This document shows, one piece after another, positions 16,659-25,252 of a DNA stretch of 55,354 bases (position 1 is its first letter; every line of letters starts with the position of its first letter). The notes beneath the pieces are model-generated. The model saw only the letters and a list, made by a program, of their open reading frames with translations, did no database searches and was not told the origin of the DNA. Both the position numbers and the translations under genes were made by a program. The DNA lies in assembly GCA_900770945.1 (NCBI GenBank), contig CAAGME010000023.1, positions 1-55,354 of the forward strand. Reading direction: 5' to 3'. This DNA is from Clostridia bacterium (GTDB taxonomy: Bacteria > Bacillota > Clostridia > Christensenellales > Borkfalkiaceae).

Positions 16659-16696
16659 TAAAAAGATAAGCCGCCGCGGAACGTTTCCGCGGCGGC
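16659..16696 (-). terminator. Strong terminator of the second GH3/lipoprotein operon
   Basis: A perfect 12-bp stem GCCGCCGCGGAA/TTCCGCGGCGGC (16670-16696) is followed by TTATCTTTTT on the minus strand. Just upstream lies a copy of AAGTCGATTATC (16731-16742). Confidence 0.8.
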
Positions 16697-16768
16697 AAAA
16701 TCTAAAATAGTGTTCAATTAGTCGCGCTATAAGTCGATTATCAATGTTTTTAAAACCGCATACGGCCT

Positions 16769-18442
16769 TTAAGCAATTGCCGAAGCTGTACGCAAGCCTA
16801 TTCCGTTGAAGTTAGAGTTGTCTCCCGTCAAAAACTTTATGGTAATCGTATTGTTGGCTTTCAGTTTTATTTCGCCCAACTTAACTTCGATTGCGTGGTG
16901 CCAGGCGTCGGGGCAACCTGCGCCGCAGTAGGCGTAACGCGCTTCCGTTTCCAATTTTATGCCGTTCACGGTTATTTCAAGCATACTCGAAACATCGGGC
17001 TTTAATGAATTCTGATGGTCCACAAATAATGAAAGCATCGCATTTGCTCCGTCCGTTGCCGTAAAAGCAAAAGTTACTTTGTCTCCGACAGCTATGTTGT
17101 TGAGCCAGCCAACGTGACCTTCTTCGGCTCCCGCACTTCCTTCTACGCTCGCTTTTGTTCCGTCTAACTTAACGAGTTTTTCGCCGTCTGCGCAATCGTA
17201 AAGCTTCACTTTGGACGTAATTTCAATATAATCGAAGTTACCGTTTACAGACATCGAAAGCGTATTTTTACCCTTATCAAGGCTTACGTTTTCAACCGTC
17301 GCTACCGTCCAGTTATACCACATCGGACCGGCTCCTCCCAGGACAGATATTCCGTTTAAGTCAACAGCTTTATCGTTAATCTTGAAATTCGAGACGAGCG
17401 ATTCGAGCGTGGTTGAGCCGCTTGCGACACGAAACTTAATTTTTACCGTAGCCTTGTCTGAGGCATAAACCGTTATAACCTGCCTTGCTTCTGCTCCCGT
17501 GTCGCCGACGAGAGCGTCGCCGCTTGCGCCTACTCCGGCTTTATATTCGGTCATACATTTATAAAGCATAGCGTTTTCGGCTTCGAAGCGGTAAACCTCT
17601 CCTTCGGGCTTAGGATCGGGCTTTTCCGGTTCGACCGGCGTTGCGCCGAAGTCGAGAATAACGCTCTTTAAGTTAGAACCGTTACCGATAAAGCGCATAA
17701 CAAGCGTGTTTTTGCCCTCGACTACGTCTATTTCGCCTATAAGCGTCTTTTGGTAACATTTCCAATTTTCATGCACATGCCCGTCCGCGCCGTTGTTAAA
17801 CACCGCTTCCGTTTCTACCTTTGCCCTGTTGAACGTAAACTCTATAAGGTTTTTAACGGGCGAGTTGCCATGACCCGAATGGTCAAAGTCTATCGAAAGT
17901 TTCGCCTTTCCTGCCGCCGCGCTTTGGAAGCGGAACACAACCTTGTCGTCGTAAACCATGCCCCCGACAGACACTTCGGGATCGATGTCGGACGGACCTA
18001 ATCTGCCTGCGCCGCTGTCGATAAGATATGCTTTTAAAGCGGAAAGCGTTATAAGTTTTTCCTTTGACGGGTCAATATTATAATCCGCTTTCCAGTCTGC
18101 TTCTGCTGCTTCGTTAGGATCCATAATTTTTACTTTATAGGTTGCAGAAAGGTTTTTATAAGTTACTGTGACGGTTTTTTCGCCGACGGTACTCATATCG
18201 GGCGCGGTTACTTTATAGTCCCTTGCGGAAACATTTTCCGTTTTTCCGTCTTCGTACACGGCTGTTACTTTAAGTCCGCTGTAACTGAACAGGTCGTTTA
18301 TCCTGAATTCCGTTGCCACGGTGTTGGTGTTAAGCTTGATTTCTTTGAGTTTTGCTTCCTTATTGCCGCAACCGACAATAGAGAGCGCGAGCGCAAGCGT
18401 TAAGACGATTGCAACGAGTGCTTTTAAAGATGTTTTTTTCAT
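16769..18442 (-). CDS. Surface lipoprotein: Ig-like domain and three CBM6/35-like modules
   Basis: This 557-aa protein starts at ATG 18442 behind AAGGGG. An in-frame upstream start would place 23 charged residues before the signal peptide and lies inside the GH3 gene. The lipobox is IVGC (Cys about 25). An Ig-like Big_3-type domain (about 30-110; APDMSTVGEKTVTVTY) is shared with the lipoprotein at 1577. Three beta-sandwich modules follow (about 120-270, 285-420, 420-555). The middle one opens YRFEAENAML; the first and third are closely related (L..F.D H, LE.T.N...ETEA). A linker with PEKPDPKPEG separates the first two. Second gene of GH3 - lipoprotein. Probably a tethered glycan-binding partner of the GH3. 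Confidence 0.82.
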   Translation of the reverse strand: MKKTSLKALVAIVLTLALALSIVGCGNKEAKLKEIKLNTNTVATEFRINDLFSYSGLKVTAVYEDGKTENVSARDYKVTAPDMSTVGEKTVTVTYKNLSATYKVKIMDPNEAAEADWKADYNIDPSKEKLITLSALKAYLIDSGAGRLGPSDIDPEVSVGGMVYDDKVVFRFQSAAAGKAKLSIDFDHSGHGNSPVKNLIEFTFNRAKVETEAVFNNGADGHVHENWKCYQKTLIGEIDVVEGKNTLVMRFIGNGSNLKSVILDFGATPVEPEKPDPKPEGEVYRFEAENAMLYKCMTEYKAGVGASGDALVGDTGAEARQVITVYASDKATVKIKFRVASGSTTLESLVSNFKINDKAVDLNGISVLGGAGPMWYNWTVATVENVSLDKGKNTLSMSVNGNFDYIEITSKVKLYDCADGEKLVKLDGTKASVEGSAGAEEGHVGWLNNIAVGDKVTFAFTATDGANAMLSLFVDHQNSLKPDVSSMLEITVNGIKLETEARYAYCGAGCPDAWHHAIEVKLGEIKLKANNTITIKFLTGDNSNFNGIGLRTASAIA

Positions 18443-18455
18443 AGATTTACCCCTT

Positions 18456-21400
18456 TTAATTATTTTCAGCCGACACTGCGGTTGATTTTTTATTTTTAAA
18501 ATATATAACATAACTTACCGTAGCCATTGCGACGCAACCCGCGGCAAGCACGCCGAGCGTTATGTCGATAGCCATAAGCAAATTCTTCCACCAAGGCGTT
18601 ACTTCTACTATTCTCGCGCCTTTCGTTACACCGTTCATTGCGTTGGAGTGAAGAATCGTATAAAGTATAGAGTGACAACTGTTGCGCATAGCCTTAACGA
18701 CCGTGGCGTTGTTTGCAAAGCGATTAAACGCGCTTACTTCGGTCGCGCCGAGCCACAAGTCATTGCCCGCAACTACGCCTTCCGCAAATGTAGCCATATA
18801 GTTATATGAATATGCGTCGGTAATAACATGTCCTTTAAAGCCCCATTCGCCTCTTACGATGTCGGTCAAAAGACCTTTATGTATTCCCGCCCAAAGTCCG
18901 CCGATACGGTTATATGCGCTCATAAGTGCGTTAGTAGTGTTTTCAGTGCAGCTTTTTTCGTATGCCGCAAGGTAAATTTCACGGAAAGACTGTTCGTTCG
19001 ACCAGACCGTAACGCCGTTTCTGTCACCCTCCTGGTCGTTGAACCCGATATGCTTTGCATAAGTAATACAACCTACGCTCGTAAGCCCGCCGCATTCCGC
19101 AGAAAGCATTTCGCCGGATAAATATCCGTCCTCGCTGTAATATTCCCAACTGCGCCCGGAATAAGCTGCTCTGTGTATTCCCGCGCCGGGCGCGTAAATA
19201 CCGTTTATTCCGTAATGCATGAGTTCTGTTCCGAACAACCTTCCTAAGTCTTTTACAAGTTCGCGATTGAAGCTCGACGCCATAAGGCACGGCGACGGAT
19301 AGTTTACTCCGGCGCGAGTCTTGCCGAACGCGTCGGCAAAGAGTCTGCCAAGCCCCGCAGGACCGTCGCGAGTAACCGTGCCCGGCATTGCGATAGACGC
19401 TACAGCGGGCGTTCCCATACCGCCCTTTATTATTATTGAAGCCATTTCCTTGAACGTAAGCTGGTCTAAAAGGTTTTCCCAAAGAGGATCGTCAAACTTT
19501 TTATCCATAAGGTGTATAAGCTTCAAATGCGGGACTTCGTCTTCTGCAAAATCCAATAAAGAAAGATATTCCTCGTCCGCCGTAACCATGCCCGTTACAG
19601 GCATTTCGTCGTTTTCGTTTTCTTCCACCTCACCGCCCGCAACGTATTTTATCTCGTTCGCCATAAAATTCGTTATTTTAAGCGAATAGCGTTCAGTCGG
19701 ATAAGTAGCTTCCCAGTCGGAACGGGAAAGATAAGTTATCGTTTGTCCGTCGCGACCGTCATAAAGATTTATATCGGCATTATCGAATGCGTTTGTTATT
19801 TTATTGCCGGTGGCTTCCGAAACGGAAAAAGCTTTCTTGTCGTCTGCATTTATTTTTATATGTTTCGCAAACTTATTATCTCCGTCGTAATCCATTCCGT
19901 CGGATTTCGACTTGCCTTTTAGCGAGAGGACGTTATTGAGTGCGTCGTGCGCATTCTTGCCGACCGAAAGATAGTAGTCGCCTTTCTCGAGAATATAAGT
20001 TTTTGCATTGTAGCTATCGTAAGTTCTAAACGCCTTTTTAGGAACGGTTATGCTTACCTTTGCGGTGCCGTTCGGCTCTATTTCTTCGGTCTTTTCAAAT
20101 CCTACGAGTTCTATTGCGGACTTTTCGATTTTGTTATCTTTATCGTATTGCGTATACGGCTTTTGCAAATACACTTGCACGACTTCCTTGCCGGAAACGC
20201 CGCCCGTGTTTTTTACTTCGACGTTGACGATATAATCTCCGTTCTTTTCGGTGATTTCCGTCTTTAAGTAATCGAAAGTCGTGTATGAAAGACCGTAGCC
20301 GAAAGGATAGCAGACTTCGTCGGAATATTTCCAATTGTTTTTACCTGCATACACGCCTTTAACGCCGTTTGCGTTGCCTTGACTCAAAACGCAATCTTCG
20401 TACCTTGTTTCATAGTAGCGATACCCTACGTAAATGCCTTCCTGACGAACGATATAACTGTCGTCGTCCTCCGCGCCGCTTTCAAGTCTTGTAATTTCCG
20501 GATAATCGGAGATATTAACAAAATCCTTAGGAACAAAGTTTTCCATAGCCGGCGCAGACCAATTATCGTAAACATATGTATCCGTGAGCCTGCCGCTCGG
20601 CGAATACTTTCCGCTAAGAATATTCGCAACCGCGCTCGTTGCCATAGTTCCGCCCATTCCCACGGCAAGAATAGAATCTATGCCGGCAAAAGTCGAAAGT
20701 ATATCCATCTGCATCGTGTTTGAAGAATTGAGTAAAAGAACGACTTTTTTGAACGTACCGTTTTGTTTTAACGCCACAACCTGTTCAATCATTTCTTTTT
20801 CTTCTTTTGTCAATTGAAGATAGTTGTTGTTTCTAAACCTTGCGTCTATCTCGTTATGCGTCGTTGAATAAGGCAACCCGTCGTTTATAACGTTCGTAAG
20901 GTCGGGGTCCCACGGCGCGCCCTCGCCGCCGTCGCGCGATAACGTTATTATCGCCGTAGAATATTTTTTGAAAGACGACTTGACCGATGACGGATACTTG
21001 TTCCAAGGGCACTCATTGCAACTGTTGTTCATAGGCGAAAGGCTTATCTGACCTTGTCCTGCGGTTCGGCGATATCCGCAATTAGTATAAAACGTATTAA
21101 GAGCGGAATTGACATTAAAGCCGGCGGCATTCATAGCCATCATAAAATTTTTTGCGTTCGCGTTGTCAACATGTCCGCTTCCGTAACCGCTGTACAACCA
21201 GTTTACGGAAGAAATGCCGAGCAGACTCACATTGTCGCCATGTGCGAGAGGAAGCGCGTCGTTATTGTTTTTCAACATAACGATACCCTCCGTTGCGACA
21301 ATTTCGCTTACTTGTTTTGCCGCGCCAAGCATTGTTTCATCGTCATACTTGCCGTTCTCTCCAAGGTAATCGGATTTAAAATACGTGCTGTCTTCGTCCG

Positions 21401-21560
21401 AACCGTCGTTTTCGACTCGATATAACTCGACTTCGAAAAAAGCGTTTATAAACGGCTCGTACTTGTAGCAAATATTCGTTCCGATAATTGCAGCTATACC
21501 GAGCGCGGTTAAAACCGCGGAAAGAATCGTCCATAGCGTGCGGGAAAAAATCTTTTTCAT
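18456..21560 (-). CDS. Membrane-anchored GH3 glycosidase with permuted domain order
   Basis: This 1034-aa protein starts at ATG 21560 behind AAGGAG; an in-frame ATG 33 nt upstream has no ribosome site. The order is N-terminal TM (about 8-27), GH3 alpha/beta domain with IVMLKNNNDALPL and acid/base Glu in GGEGAPWD, Fn3-like domain with VVQVYLQKPYTQYD, then the barrel with RDGPAGLG, GRSWEYYSEDGYLSG and AKHIGFNDQEGDRNG, and nucleophile Asp915 (VITDAYS). A C-terminal TM helix (about 990-1015) ends it. It has its own strong promoter and shares an operon with the CBM lipoprotein at 16769. Directly upstream on the same strand is the LytTR/GHKL system, a candidate controller. Substrate unknown; likely exo-acting beta-glycosidase. 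Confidence 0.88.
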   Translation of the reverse strand: MKKIFSRTLWTILSAVLTALGIAAIIGTNICYKYEPFINAFFEVELYRVENDGSDEDSTYFKSDYLGENGKYDDETMLGAAKQVSEIVATEGIVMLKNNNDALPLAHGDNVSLLGISSVNWLYSGYGSGHVDNANAKNFMMAMNAAGFNVNSALNTFYTNCGYRRTAGQGQISLSPMNNSCNECPWNKYPSSVKSSFKKYSTAIITLSRDGGEGAPWDPDLTNVINDGLPYSTTHNEIDARFRNNNYLQLTKEEKEMIEQVVALKQNGTFKKVVLLLNSSNTMQMDILSTFAGIDSILAVGMGGTMATSAVANILSGKYSPSGRLTDTYVYDNWSAPAMENFVPKDFVNISDYPEITRLESGAEDDDSYIVRQEGIYVGYRYYETRYEDCVLSQGNANGVKGVYAGKNNWKYSDEVCYPFGYGLSYTTFDYLKTEITEKNGDYIVNVEVKNTGGVSGKEVVQVYLQKPYTQYDKDNKIEKSAIELVGFEKTEEIEPNGTAKVSITVPKKAFRTYDSYNAKTYILEKGDYYLSVGKNAHDALNNVLSLKGKSKSDGMDYDGDNKFAKHIKINADDKKAFSVSEATGNKITNAFDNADINLYDGRDGQTITYLSRSDWEATYPTERYSLKITNFMANEIKYVAGGEVEENENDEMPVTGMVTADEEYLSLLDFAEDEVPHLKLIHLMDKKFDDPLWENLLDQLTFKEMASIIIKGGMGTPAVASIAMPGTVTRDGPAGLGRLFADAFGKTRAGVNYPSPCLMASSFNRELVKDLGRLFGTELMHYGINGIYAPGAGIHRAAYSGRSWEYYSEDGYLSGEMLSAECGGLTSVGCITYAKHIGFNDQEGDRNGVTVWSNEQSFREIYLAAYEKSCTENTTNALMSAYNRIGGLWAGIHKGLLTDIVRGEWGFKGHVITDAYSYNYMATFAEGVVAGNDLWLGATEVSAFNRFANNATVVKAMRNSCHSILYTILHSNAMNGVTKGARIVEVTPWWKNLLMAIDITLGVLAAGCVAMATVSYVIYFKNKKSTAVSAENN

Positions 21561-21604
21561 TTCGATACTCCTTATACTTTTTCCGTTTTTCAACGGTCAA
21601 GCGC

Positions 21605-21633
21605 ATTATACAACGGCAAAACTTTCTTTGCAA
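21605..21633 (-). promoter_or_regulatory. Sigma-A promoter of the second GH3 operon
   Basis: The minus strand reads TTGCAA (21628-21633), 17 bp, TATAAT (21605-21610). It separates the GH3 operon from the histidine kinase gene ending at 21685. Confidence 0.7.
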
Positions 21634-21684
21634 CAGCTAATTCGTAATTCGCGTCGGCAAATTCGTAAACTGATTTTTCGTCTT

Positions 21685-23064
21685 TTAAACGCCCGTTTTT
21701 GATGTAGACGGCAAAAATATAACTATATTCGCGCCGAAAACGCCGTTTTTAAGCGAAATGTTGAAGTCGCCGCCGTACTTTTCGGCAATGAATTTTATGC
21801 TTTTTAATCCGTAACCGTGATAACCGTCACGCTTTTTAGTCGTCACGGGCAAACCGTCTTTTCCCGTGAGTATTTCGCCGTCAAAGCGGTTTTTAACGCT
21901 AATCGCGATTATTTTTTCGCTTGCCTTTACGGAAAGTTCGATAATGCGCTCCTCTGTCTTTTCAATCTTCATCACGGCTTCCACCGCGTTATCTACGAGA
22001 TTGCCAAAAAGCGCGTATATGTCGGTTTTATCCATAAACGCAAGCTTTTTGCCGTCCGCCATGCAAGTGAACGTTATGCTGTTTTGTGCGCATAAAAGGC
22101 TTTTTTCGGTGAGTATCAAATCAAGCTCGGCGTTTCCCGTTTTCACTGTCGAATCGTATATGGTTATTAACTTTTCAATCCCCGAAAGGTACTCTTTATC
22201 GACGTTTCCGCCGTACCCTTCGCGTATCTGGTGGCGTATATCATGGCACTTCATGTTGATAAGCTCTATGTTTTTTCTACTCGCTTCGTATTGCTCGCGC
22301 TCTTCGGTCAAAAGCCTATTGACAAAAGTAAGTTCGTTTTTAAGGTGCTTTTCGTTGACGAGGCTTTTTTGCATGAAAAATATAAACAAGCACGAAAGTA
22401 TATTATAACAATAAGTAAGCACCGAATACAGCGCATTATATCCGTCGGCAATATAAACAAGCAACGCATGCAGAAAAATCTCGGCAATCAGAAGGAACCC
22501 CGACAACGCAAGCAAAGACTTGTCGCTTATTTTTAAATCGTCATACTTTCTGAGTTCTTTTCCGAGAATACAATAGGCAAAGTAATAAGAAACGATATAC
22601 ACGGCAATGTATATGAAAGCAAAAAACAACATTTCCAAGGAAAAAGCATCTTTTCCTATAACGTTATTTCCGTACAAAAAGAACGGGGAGCCGATGGTTT
22701 CTCCGTCCATAACCGCTTGCGCAAGCATTTTAAAACCGGTCTCCGCAATACTGAAAATCTGGAACGCCATGTGCCTCGTAGTATACGCGGCAATTCCTAC
22801 GAATATTATGTTTATCGGCGCTTCGTCGTAGCAAAAGTATAATAGAACGAGGCTTAAAAGGAAAAGCAGCAGAAACATAATCGAAGAGTAAAGCGCGTTA
22901 TAGACGGGAACGGGAAAAAACGCCGCCGCTAAAACGAGGATAGAGGAACAAAGCGCGGTGCGCAAAATAAAACGCGGCTTCTTTTTCAGGCGAAAACCGT
23001 AAATGAAAAAAGAAACCAGCAATTCAAATATAAAAAGTATCTTGTATAAACCGAGCGCAGTCAT
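21685..23064 (-). CDS. Sensor histidine kinase, GHKL (AgrC-like)
   Basis: This 459-aa protein has about six N-terminal TM helices (1-230), a dimerisation helix with the phospho-acceptor His in KCHDIRHQ (about 275-282), and a GHKL ATPase: N-box GNLVDNAVEAV, G-box HGYGLKSI. The architecture is that of AgrC/ComD-type kinases, which usually sense peptides, but the ligand is unknown. It starts 12 bp after the LytTR regulator gene and forms an operon with it. Its position directly before a GH3/lipoprotein operon suggests, but does not prove, control of that operon. Confidence 0.88.
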   Translation of the reverse strand: MTALGLYKILFIFELLVSFFIYGFRLKKKPRFILRTALCSSILVLAAAFFPVPVYNALYSSIMFLLLFLLSLVLLYFCYDEAPINIIFVGIAAYTTRHMAFQIFSIAETGFKMLAQAVMDGETIGSPFFLYGNNVIGKDAFSLEMLFFAFIYIAVYIVSYYFAYCILGKELRKYDDLKISDKSLLALSGFLLIAEIFLHALLVYIADGYNALYSVLTYCYNILSCLFIFFMQKSLVNEKHLKNELTFVNRLLTEEREQYEASRKNIELINMKCHDIRHQIREGYGGNVDKEYLSGIEKLITIYDSTVKTGNAELDLILTEKSLLCAQNSITFTCMADGKKLAFMDKTDIYALFGNLVDNAVEAVMKIEKTEERIIELSVKASEKIIAISVKNRFDGEILTGKDGLPVTTKKRDGYHGYGLKSIKFIAEKYGGDFNISLKNGVFGANIVIFLPSTSKTGV

Positions 23065-23076
23065 TTTTCTCTCCCT

Positions 23077-23778
23077 TTATTCGTTTAAAAACATGTTCAA
23101 AGCCTTGATAAAACTTGCGCGTTTAGGACGTGAAATCTGCAAAACTTTGCCGGCTACCGTGACCGTATAGCCCGAAACTTCTTCGCAAAATCTGAGGTTG
23201 ACAAGGTAACACTGATTGCAGAACGCGAACGAATTGCCGAGTTCTTCCTTAACGCTCTTCAAGCTCCCCGTCGACTGTTCCTTGCCGCTTTTCGTGTGCC
23301 AAACGAGCGAATGGTTAGCCACTTCCACGTAACGTATTTCATCCACTCCCACACGCTTGAAGTTGTTTTTGCCCTTTATCAAAACAAACGGCTTTTTGTC
23401 GGTGTTGACCTTATCCATAACGCGCGAAAGCTTCATCGCAAAGTTAGAATAAGTCACAGGTTTCACAATAAAACTCATAGCGTCCACCTCATACCCGCCG
23501 ACGGCATACTGCGCCATATTCGTAATGAAAACAAGCGCAACCTTATCGTCAAGTTTTCTAAGGCGTTTAGCCGCTTCCATTCCCGACAAATGCGGCATTT
23601 CGATGTCCATAAACACAACGTCGTATATAGACTTGTAATCGGATAAAAACGACAACCCGTCCTCGAATTCGTATACGTTAAAAACAACGCCGCGTTCTTC
23701 GCCGAAAGACGCGAGATACTTTTTGATAAGCTCACGCTCCCTTTTCTCGTCTTCCACGACGGCTACGCAAATCGCCAT
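23077..23778 (-). CDS. Response regulator, REC-LytTR
   Basis: This 233-aa protein starts at ATG 23778, 6 nt behind AGGAGG; in-frame codons further upstream have no ribosome site and cover the promoter. The REC domain (1-120) has phospho-acceptor Asp in VVFMDIEMPHLSG and Lys in VKPVTY. The LytTR DNA-binding domain (about 130-233) contains ELGNSFAFCNQCYLVNL and ISRPKRASF. AgrA/LytR-type regulators bind imperfect direct repeats upstream of targets. Partner kinase at 21685. Confidence 0.92.
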   Translation of the reverse strand: MAICVAVVEDEKRERELIKKYLASFGEERGVVFNVYEFEDGLSFLSDYKSIYDVVFMDIEMPHLSGMEAAKRLRKLDDKVALVFITNMAQYAVGGYEVDAMSFIVKPVTYSNFAMKLSRVMDKVNTDKKPFVLIKGKNNFKRVGVDEIRYVEVANHSLVWHTKSGKEQSTGSLKSVKEELGNSFAFCNQCYLVNLRFCEEVSGYTVTVAGKVLQISRPKRASFIKALNMFLNE

Positions 23779-23806
23779 GTTAAGCCTCCTTTTTTTTCTA
23801 CACTTT

Positions 23807-23835
23807 ATTCTAACATGTTTCTTGCTAAAATTCAA
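23807..23835 (-). promoter_or_regulatory. Sigma-A promoter of the LytTR/GHKL operon
   Basis: The minus strand reads TTGAAT (23830-23835), 17 bp, TAGAAT (23807-23812). It faces away from the plus-strand promoter at 23988. Confidence 0.65.
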
Positions 23836-23987
23836 TAGTCTTTTCGTAAATTGTCTTTTAAATTCGCAAAGTGCTTTTCTTTTTGTCTTTTTTGCGGATT
23901 TCCGCAAGAAAAACGCCGGCAAAAAAAGTTGTAACCCGTATGCAACAAAAATGTAACACGAATTTTACACGTTTTTATTGCGGTTTA

Positions 23988-23996
23988 TGGTAAAAT
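23988..23996 (+). promoter_or_regulatory. Extended -10 promoter placing the transcript start at the ATG
   Basis: TGGTAAAAT ends six bases before the ATG at 24003, and there is no Shine-Dalgarno sequence between them. A start about seven bases after the -10 would give a leaderless mRNA. Confidence 0.45.
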
Positions 23997-24002
23997 GTAT
24001 TT

Positions 24003-25094
24003 ATGAAAAACGCACTCCGATACGCAAAAACAAATACGTCCTCATTTTCCGAAAAGCCATTTTCGGAAGCCGACGCGCTCATCTTAAGCTGGCTCGCCTA
24101 TTTTTCCATGCCTAAACTTAACGGAAAAAGCATAAAGCTAAAAAATCTTTCGGACGAAAAATTAAAGCCCGACAAAATTATGTTCGCGCCCGCTTACAAT
24201 CCGAAAACGAGCAAAAAGCTTTTCAACGTACTGAGAAAAAACCCGAGATATAACTTTATCGCCTTGTCCGCGCCCGAGGAAGTAACGACGAGAGAGCCGC
24301 TCCAATTCGGCGCGGTAACGCTCAAAATAGCCCGGCGCGTTTACATGATAGCGTTCCGCGGCACCGACCCCTCGTACGAAGGTTGGCACGAAAACTTTGT
24401 TTCGTCTTATGCTCGCCCCGTTCCGTCGCAAAAACACGCGCTTAACTACGTTAAAAAGGCTTTTACGGAACGCAAAGACGCAAAATTCATTTTAGCGGGA
24501 CACTCAAAAGGCGGCAACCTTTCTTCTTTTGTCGCGCTCAATCTCGGCAAGAACGACTTGGAAAGAATAATCGCCGTTTACGACTTTGACGGACAAGGCT
24601 TTTCGGATTCTTATAAAGAGCGCGAAACTTACTTAATCGCCGCGGCGAAAATAAAAAAATTCGTGCCGCAATCTTCGTTTGTGGGGCTGATTTTAAACAG
24701 CGACGTAACGCTTATTCCGGTCAAAAGTCGCTCTATAAGCTTATTACAGCACGACCCGTTCACCTGGTCGGTTGACAGTAGCGGCAAGTTTTTGCCGGCG
24801 AAAGGCTTTACACGCTCCTCTTCCCGACTCATAAATTCCTTTAACGCCTGGATAAACGAAATGACGGACGAGGAAAGAAAAAGAACGGTAAAAATAATTT
24901 ACGACGCAATCTTTTCTCTGTCGGCAAAGGACTTTAACGTCTTTTTCCGCACTCTACCCAAGCAAATTTTAGCGTTAATAAGGCTTTACAAGAAATTAGA
25001 AAGAAGCGACAAGGAATTTTTCAAGCAAAAAGTCAAGCGGCTTTTAAAACTTTTTTTCACCGTAAAGCCCGCGCCTCGCCAAGTAACTCGCTGA
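24003..25094 (+). CDS. Mbeg1-like alpha/beta-hydrolase (DUF2974)
   Basis: This 363-aa protein is the only plus-strand gene. An N-terminal helix region (FSEADALILSWLAYF, about 21-35) is followed by a lipase-type alpha/beta-hydrolase core: AFRGTD (about 118-123), the nucleophile elbow GHSKGGNL (about 168-175) with Ser170, and DFDGQGFS. This matches Mbeg1-like family proteins, common in Clostridia, with no settled function. Catalytic Asp and His are plausible at the FDGQGF and QHDPF segments. The ATG has no ribosome site and the -10 box ends six bases before it, so the message may be leaderless. It ends at a terminator shared with the convergent GH3 operon. Confidence 0.82.
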   Translation: MKNALRYAKTNTSSFSEKPFSEADALILSWLAYFSMPKLNGKSIKLKNLSDEKLKPDKIMFAPAYNPKTSKKLFNVLRKNPRYNFIALSAPEEVTTREPLQFGAVTLKIARRVYMIAFRGTDPSYEGWHENFVSSYARPVPSQKHALNYVKKAFTERKDAKFILAGHSKGGNLSSFVALNLGKNDLERIIAVYDFDGQGFSDSYKERETYLIAAAKIKKFVPQSSFVGLILNSDVTLIPVKSRSISLLQHDPFTWSVDSSGKFLPAKGFTRSSSRLINSFNAWINEMTDEERKRTVKIIYDAIFSLSAKDFNVFFRTLPKQILALIRLYKKLERSDKEFFKQKVKRLLKLFFTVKPAPRQVTR

Positions 25095-25181
25095 ATTTTA
25101 TATTTTCTCATTACACAAAATTTGTTTTTTACAAGTTTTATACGTCTGCGTTACACAAAATTCAAAAAGTAAATCCCTGCT

Positions 25182-25229
25182 AAAAAACCCGTCTACAAGC
25201 CGATAATCGACTTATAGACGGGTTTTTAA
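25182..25229. terminator. Bidirectional rho-independent terminator
   Basis: A near-perfect stem AACCCGTCTA/TAGACGGGTT with A-run and T-run on both sides serves the plus-strand hydrolase and the minus-strand GH3 gene. The apex is AAGCCGATAATCGACTT (25197-25213), the recurring palindrome. Confidence 0.88.
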
Positions 25230-25252
25230 AGCTTAATGACCACAAACACTAT

